A stretch of 64,000 bases of DNA, from contig QANZ01045297.1 in assembly GCA_003254925.1 (NCBI GenBank), positions 194,336 through 258,335 on the forward strand, given 5' to 3'. The notes under the pieces are model-generated. The model made no database searches and had not been told where the DNA came from. It saw only the letters and a program-made list of their open reading frames with translations. Below, piece after piece: positions 60,445-64,000 of the stretch. The DNA is from Chamaecrista fasciculata (lineage: Eukaryota; Streptophyta; Magnoliopsida; Fabales; Fabaceae). Made by a program: the position numbers and the translations under genes. Each line of letters opens with the position of its first letter. Position 1 is the first letter of the stretch.

Positions 60445-63400
60445 CTCCCCCTTGAATATCCATAATTTGTTTTGATACACATTACAAGTTGCCTCATTAA
60501 AAATCTTGTTAGAAAAACCCAGTGGGACAAAACCATGGCGAAGGGAAAAAGAGTACAGCGTGTATCTCTCCCTCATCATAACATCACTAAGATCTTTTAA
60601 TTGACAAATTATAATTTGATAAACCAACTTCTCAAATGTTACAGTTGGTCTGCTAAATTATCACTTGACCAAACTTGTGAACTTCTATGTCATCGTTGAT
60701 TATCACTTGATTGAACTTGTTGAATTTTTGTTGCCTTGGTGAAATATATGTATTTTTATCTTCTTTGATGTAAACTTCTTTTAGCTGAACTATACATGTC
60801 ATATTATCTTTATATAGTACAATTGACACATTTCCCTTCAAAAACAAATAACACATCTTCTAGATTTTGATTTGCCTTATGCATTACCTATTATGATCAG
60901 ATAAGTAGACATTACCAACAAATGGTGAACTAAATTTATTGAAATAATATAAACCTTCAACAACTATTCTCCTAAGAAATTTTAAAATATATATTTTTCA
61001 TTAAATTTATTAATGAAGAATTATATATTGCTAGCAAGTGTACCAAAAACATTAATACTCTTATTAGATTAAAATATGATACTAGCGGACCAAAGTTTTC
61101 ATCTTTCTTTGAGACTAAAAAGGATACCGTATCACTTCAAGTGATCAATTTAACCACCGTGGATGCACCTCTCGTCCCTGCAAAACTATCTTAATACATT
61201 TTACCTCACTATTATAATATGTGTAATTTTGTAAGATGAGACAAAATATACTATATTTTAAGCTTTTCAGGAGTTTCAATCATAAAATATATAAAACATT
61301 GATCACACATTGTGATCTATATCTCTTGATGACAATATATAGACAAATTGGATCATTTTTTGTATATCATTCTTTTAACTTTTAACTAATATTACCTGAG
61401 ACAATTGTACCACATATGTTCAGGTTTTTTCCAACCCATGTAGGATTTTATTAATCTTCATTGAACATTTTCTTTGATAAATCTAACATGCTTTCTATAA
61501 TTTAAATCCTTCAAGGATCTACATATATATTTCACGGTCCAATGAGCCATATATAAATAGGCTATAACCATAATCATTAGATGTATATCAAGATTTTCAT
61601 ACATTGTCAGACTAATAAAATATTTGAAGAGGATTGCATCCACCACAAGAGATATATCTCCAATTAATTAATGTTAAACTTTTGAGAAAAATATATACTA
61701 TAATCAAATTATCTGTATAATTAGACTGTAGCAATATTTACTATATACATATCAAAGTCTTTTACAAACAACCAAATTAATCAGATATTAAAAATAATTG
61801 CATCCACCACGGGAGAATTCGTCTCCTCATTATAAATTTCTAGTATTGTATCTCAAAAATTTCAATTTTCTCATTTATTTTCACACATACTTATTAACAT
61901 TCAACTTCAACGGGCTTTACACCAACATATATTTAGACTACAAGTCCCAAAATTTGAAAAATTTCGCGAGTGAGTCTAACTCATCTTGGATCCTTTCTTT
62001 CTAATTTGACCAATTTTTATGTTGATACTTCTTCGACGAATTGTTATTCATGATCCTCATTTTTATAATTTGTAGCACTACATTATATATAATACTTTGT
62101 CTAAATTTTCATATCGGTTCCATACTTTTTCAATAATAATCATATCGAGATCTTATTATTAATTATTCAACAAGACATGTTATATATTTATCTCTGAAAA
62201 TTATTTAAATAATTATATGGTCAAGTCGAGGAATTATATGTTTTAACTCTGAAAATGAAGCAAATAATTCCTCGACTTGACCATCTTTTTCATTTGCTCC
62301 TTTTATTTTTTAGGGCACTTATCTTTGGAACCGATCACGTTTCAGGCATGTTATATATTTATCTATAAAATTTCTTTGTCCTTCAGGGACCTCAATATAT
62401 ATTGGAGCATTTTTAGTTGTAATATTTGACTTTGTCATTTCAATGGGTCAGTGAATGCATTTTGCAACTTATTTGCAATATTCTTCAAATAAATTATTCT
62501 TTGAACTTCAATTTCACATTATTTTATATGAGGATCAAACTAATGTAATAATCATGCATTCTTTGTAATTTATTTTTCCAGCTATTTTCTTTCTTTCTCC
62601 CCCTAATGCTGAAAAATTAATTTCATTAAAATAATAATTGATAAATAAAATCATAAATGTATCTCCCTTCGGGGGTTTAAAATATTTAATAATTGAGTGA
62701 GATTCATATCCAACTTATATTCTCAATTTTCGTTGGGGCTCATTTTGATGTGCGTGGTGGAGCAATATAAATTGTGCACCCAAACAATTCTTAAGCGATA
62801 AATATTCGGCTCTGACCCAAAGCCAATTGCACAGGGGAGAACTTATGATACGTTGTTAGTCTAATGCGTACAAGTGATGCATCATTTAAATAGATATGTC
62901 CTTAAACACAATAGGGAGTTTTGTTCTCATCATAAGTTATAGTCTAGTATTTAATAGAAGACATATAATTAATTATTCAACAAGACCCTTTACTTTGTGG
63001 ACATAAGCAACATGTTGTACCACATTTATCTCAACGAACATATAATAATCATTTCATAACTTGAGATATAAATTCACCAGCATTATTAAAACAAATTAGC
63101 TTAATGGAATAATTTGAAAATTGAGCTCAATCTTTTTATTTGAATAAAATGGATCTACAAGTCCACAAGGTGGAACTACAGGCCCATAAATTTTCTATGA
63201 ACACGTTCAATAATTTCAATGGATCCAATGCCTACTTTTGCCGGTAATGGTCTTAAAATCAATTTTCTTTGAGAACATGCAACATAAAAGAACTCATTAT
63301 ATAAAAGAAACTTTTTGTTCTTTAATGGGTATTCATTTGAGTTTGCATTATTATTGATCCGGGATGGTCAAACCGGTCATATAAAATTATAAACGTATCC

Positions 63401-63450
63401 TTTAAATTAATGAACTTTTGGTTCATTACAACATATGTGTTGAGTATCGT
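60445..63450 (-). mobile_element. Decayed Copia-type internal region, minus strand
   Basis: Near 60470-60560, a stretch reading GTTGCCTCATTAAAAATCTT, AACCCAGTGGGACAAAA and GAAGGGAAAAAGAGTAC is a widespread Copia 3' internal sequence. Around 62720-63090, text such as GTGCACCCAAACAATTCTTAAG, CGGCTCTGACCCAAAGCC and ATTCACCAGCATTATTAAAAC is the antisense of integrase-to-RT regions in Copia elements. All frames are broken by stops and indels. The 5' half and 5' LTR are not identified in the window. Confidence 0.65.
62217..62284. repeat. Inverted repeat of about 20 bp in the Copia relic
   Basis: ATGGTCAAGTCGAGGAATTA at about 62217 is matched by the reverse complement AATTCCTCGACTTGACCAT at about 62266, with a spacer of some 28 bases. 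It is a local inverted duplication. No function is apparent. Confidence 0.8.
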
Positions 63451-63794
63451 ACACGATGGAGGGCTCTTCTAGAGTACACAGTCACATGTCTAATATTATA
63501 TTAACTTCTTCCTCCAAAGAATTTTTTTTTCCTTTAGAGAAATTTGATATAATTGAACAAGATATTTGGCTATATGACATTATGACAAATACATAATTAA
63601 TACTGAAACAATAACCATATAAAGATAGATAAGAGGAATGAAATAAATAAATGAATACACTAACAAATGAATTATAAACCAAATGAAAAATAGATAATGT
63701 AGTGTGTGTGTATATATATATATTAAAATTAATGAGATAAAAGAAATAAATACATAAATCAAATAGATGTAATTCTTCGAGAACTATCTTATAT

Positions 63795-64000
63795 TTTATG
63801 AGTAAACTCCCAAATTAGTCCCTGAATTATTGGGTCGCTGGCAGATTGGTCCCTGAATTATGGAAATTGACAAATAGGTCCCCGAATTTTGCTAACGTTA
63901 GCCAAATTGATCCTTCCGTGAAGTTGCTGTTTGGGAAGCCGCTGACGTGGCCGTTAACTGCTGACGTCAGCAGTTGGAAAACTGAAAAAAAAAAAAAAAA
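63795..64000 (+). mobile_element. Start of a MITE-like element cut by the window edge
   Basis: Repeated TTAGTCCCTGAATTA, TTGGTCCCTGAATTA and TAGGTCCCCGAATTT blocks are followed by GCTGACGTGGCCGTTAACTG. This is the same general design (TGGTCCC minisatellite, then GACGTGGC) as the MULE-type MITEs in this window, but a different family. The right end lies outside. Confidence 0.5.

Overview
This is a nuclear fragment of a dicotyledonous plant. It has AT-rich intergenic DNA, small GT-AG exons, and proteins that match Arabidopsis families in length and exon phase. Nothing is bacterial or organellar. I cannot name the species; the transposable-element spectrum (MULE-like, Helitron, SINE, Copia/TRIM-like, Gypsy-like) fits many rosids. 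One assembly gap of 667 N lies at 31046-31712, and a single N sits in a poly-A run at 20152.

Five protein genes can be assembled exon by exon, and every frame closes. (1) 2216-10310 (+): fatty acid amide hydrolase (FAAH), 20 coding exons, 607 aa. (2) 12798-20929 (-): phosphoglycerate-mutase-like protein, 9 coding exons, 278 aa, convergent with FAAH. (3) 24356-25513 (-): RMD5/GID2-type LisH-CTLH-RING E3 subunit, single-exon CDS of 385 aa behind a 2.5 kb 5' UTR intron. (4) 32952-41780 (+): KEA3-type chloroplast K+/H+ antiporter, 19 coding exons, 775 aa. (5) 45026-52974 (+): spinster-like MFS transporter, 16 coding exons, 545 aa. A small hypothetical ORF lies at 54071-54334.

The most striking non-protein region is 54.5-57.9 kb: four minus-strand U5 snRNA units. 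Each has the invariant GCCUUUUAC loop 1 and an upstream USE (TCCCACATCG). Three have a clear TATA box at Pol II-type spacing (about 33 nt) and an Sm site. The fourth has lost the Sm-site segment and looks dead.

Mobile DNA is well resolved. There is a 1,691-bp long-inverted-repeat MULE-like element with a 9-bp TSD, which has captured a CHX-type cation/H+ exchanger fragment and sits in intron 7 of the PGM-like gene. Two related MULE-type MITEs (21927-22626 and 58061-58518) carry internal minisatellites. A non-autonomous Helitron (29193-29655) is followed by a truncated second head. A tRNA-derived SINE has a 17-bp TSD. One Copia/TRIM-type LTR is flanked by both a PPT and a PBS. Two Gypsy-like LTR remnants and a decayed Copia element (about 60.2-63.4 kb) complete the set.

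The five proteins do not form a pathway. FAAH, the PGM-like gene and the spinster gene recall the order At5g64440 / At5g64460 / At5g64500 in Arabidopsis, which suggests old microsynteny interrupted by the RMD5 and KEA3 genes. That comparison is from memory and was not run.
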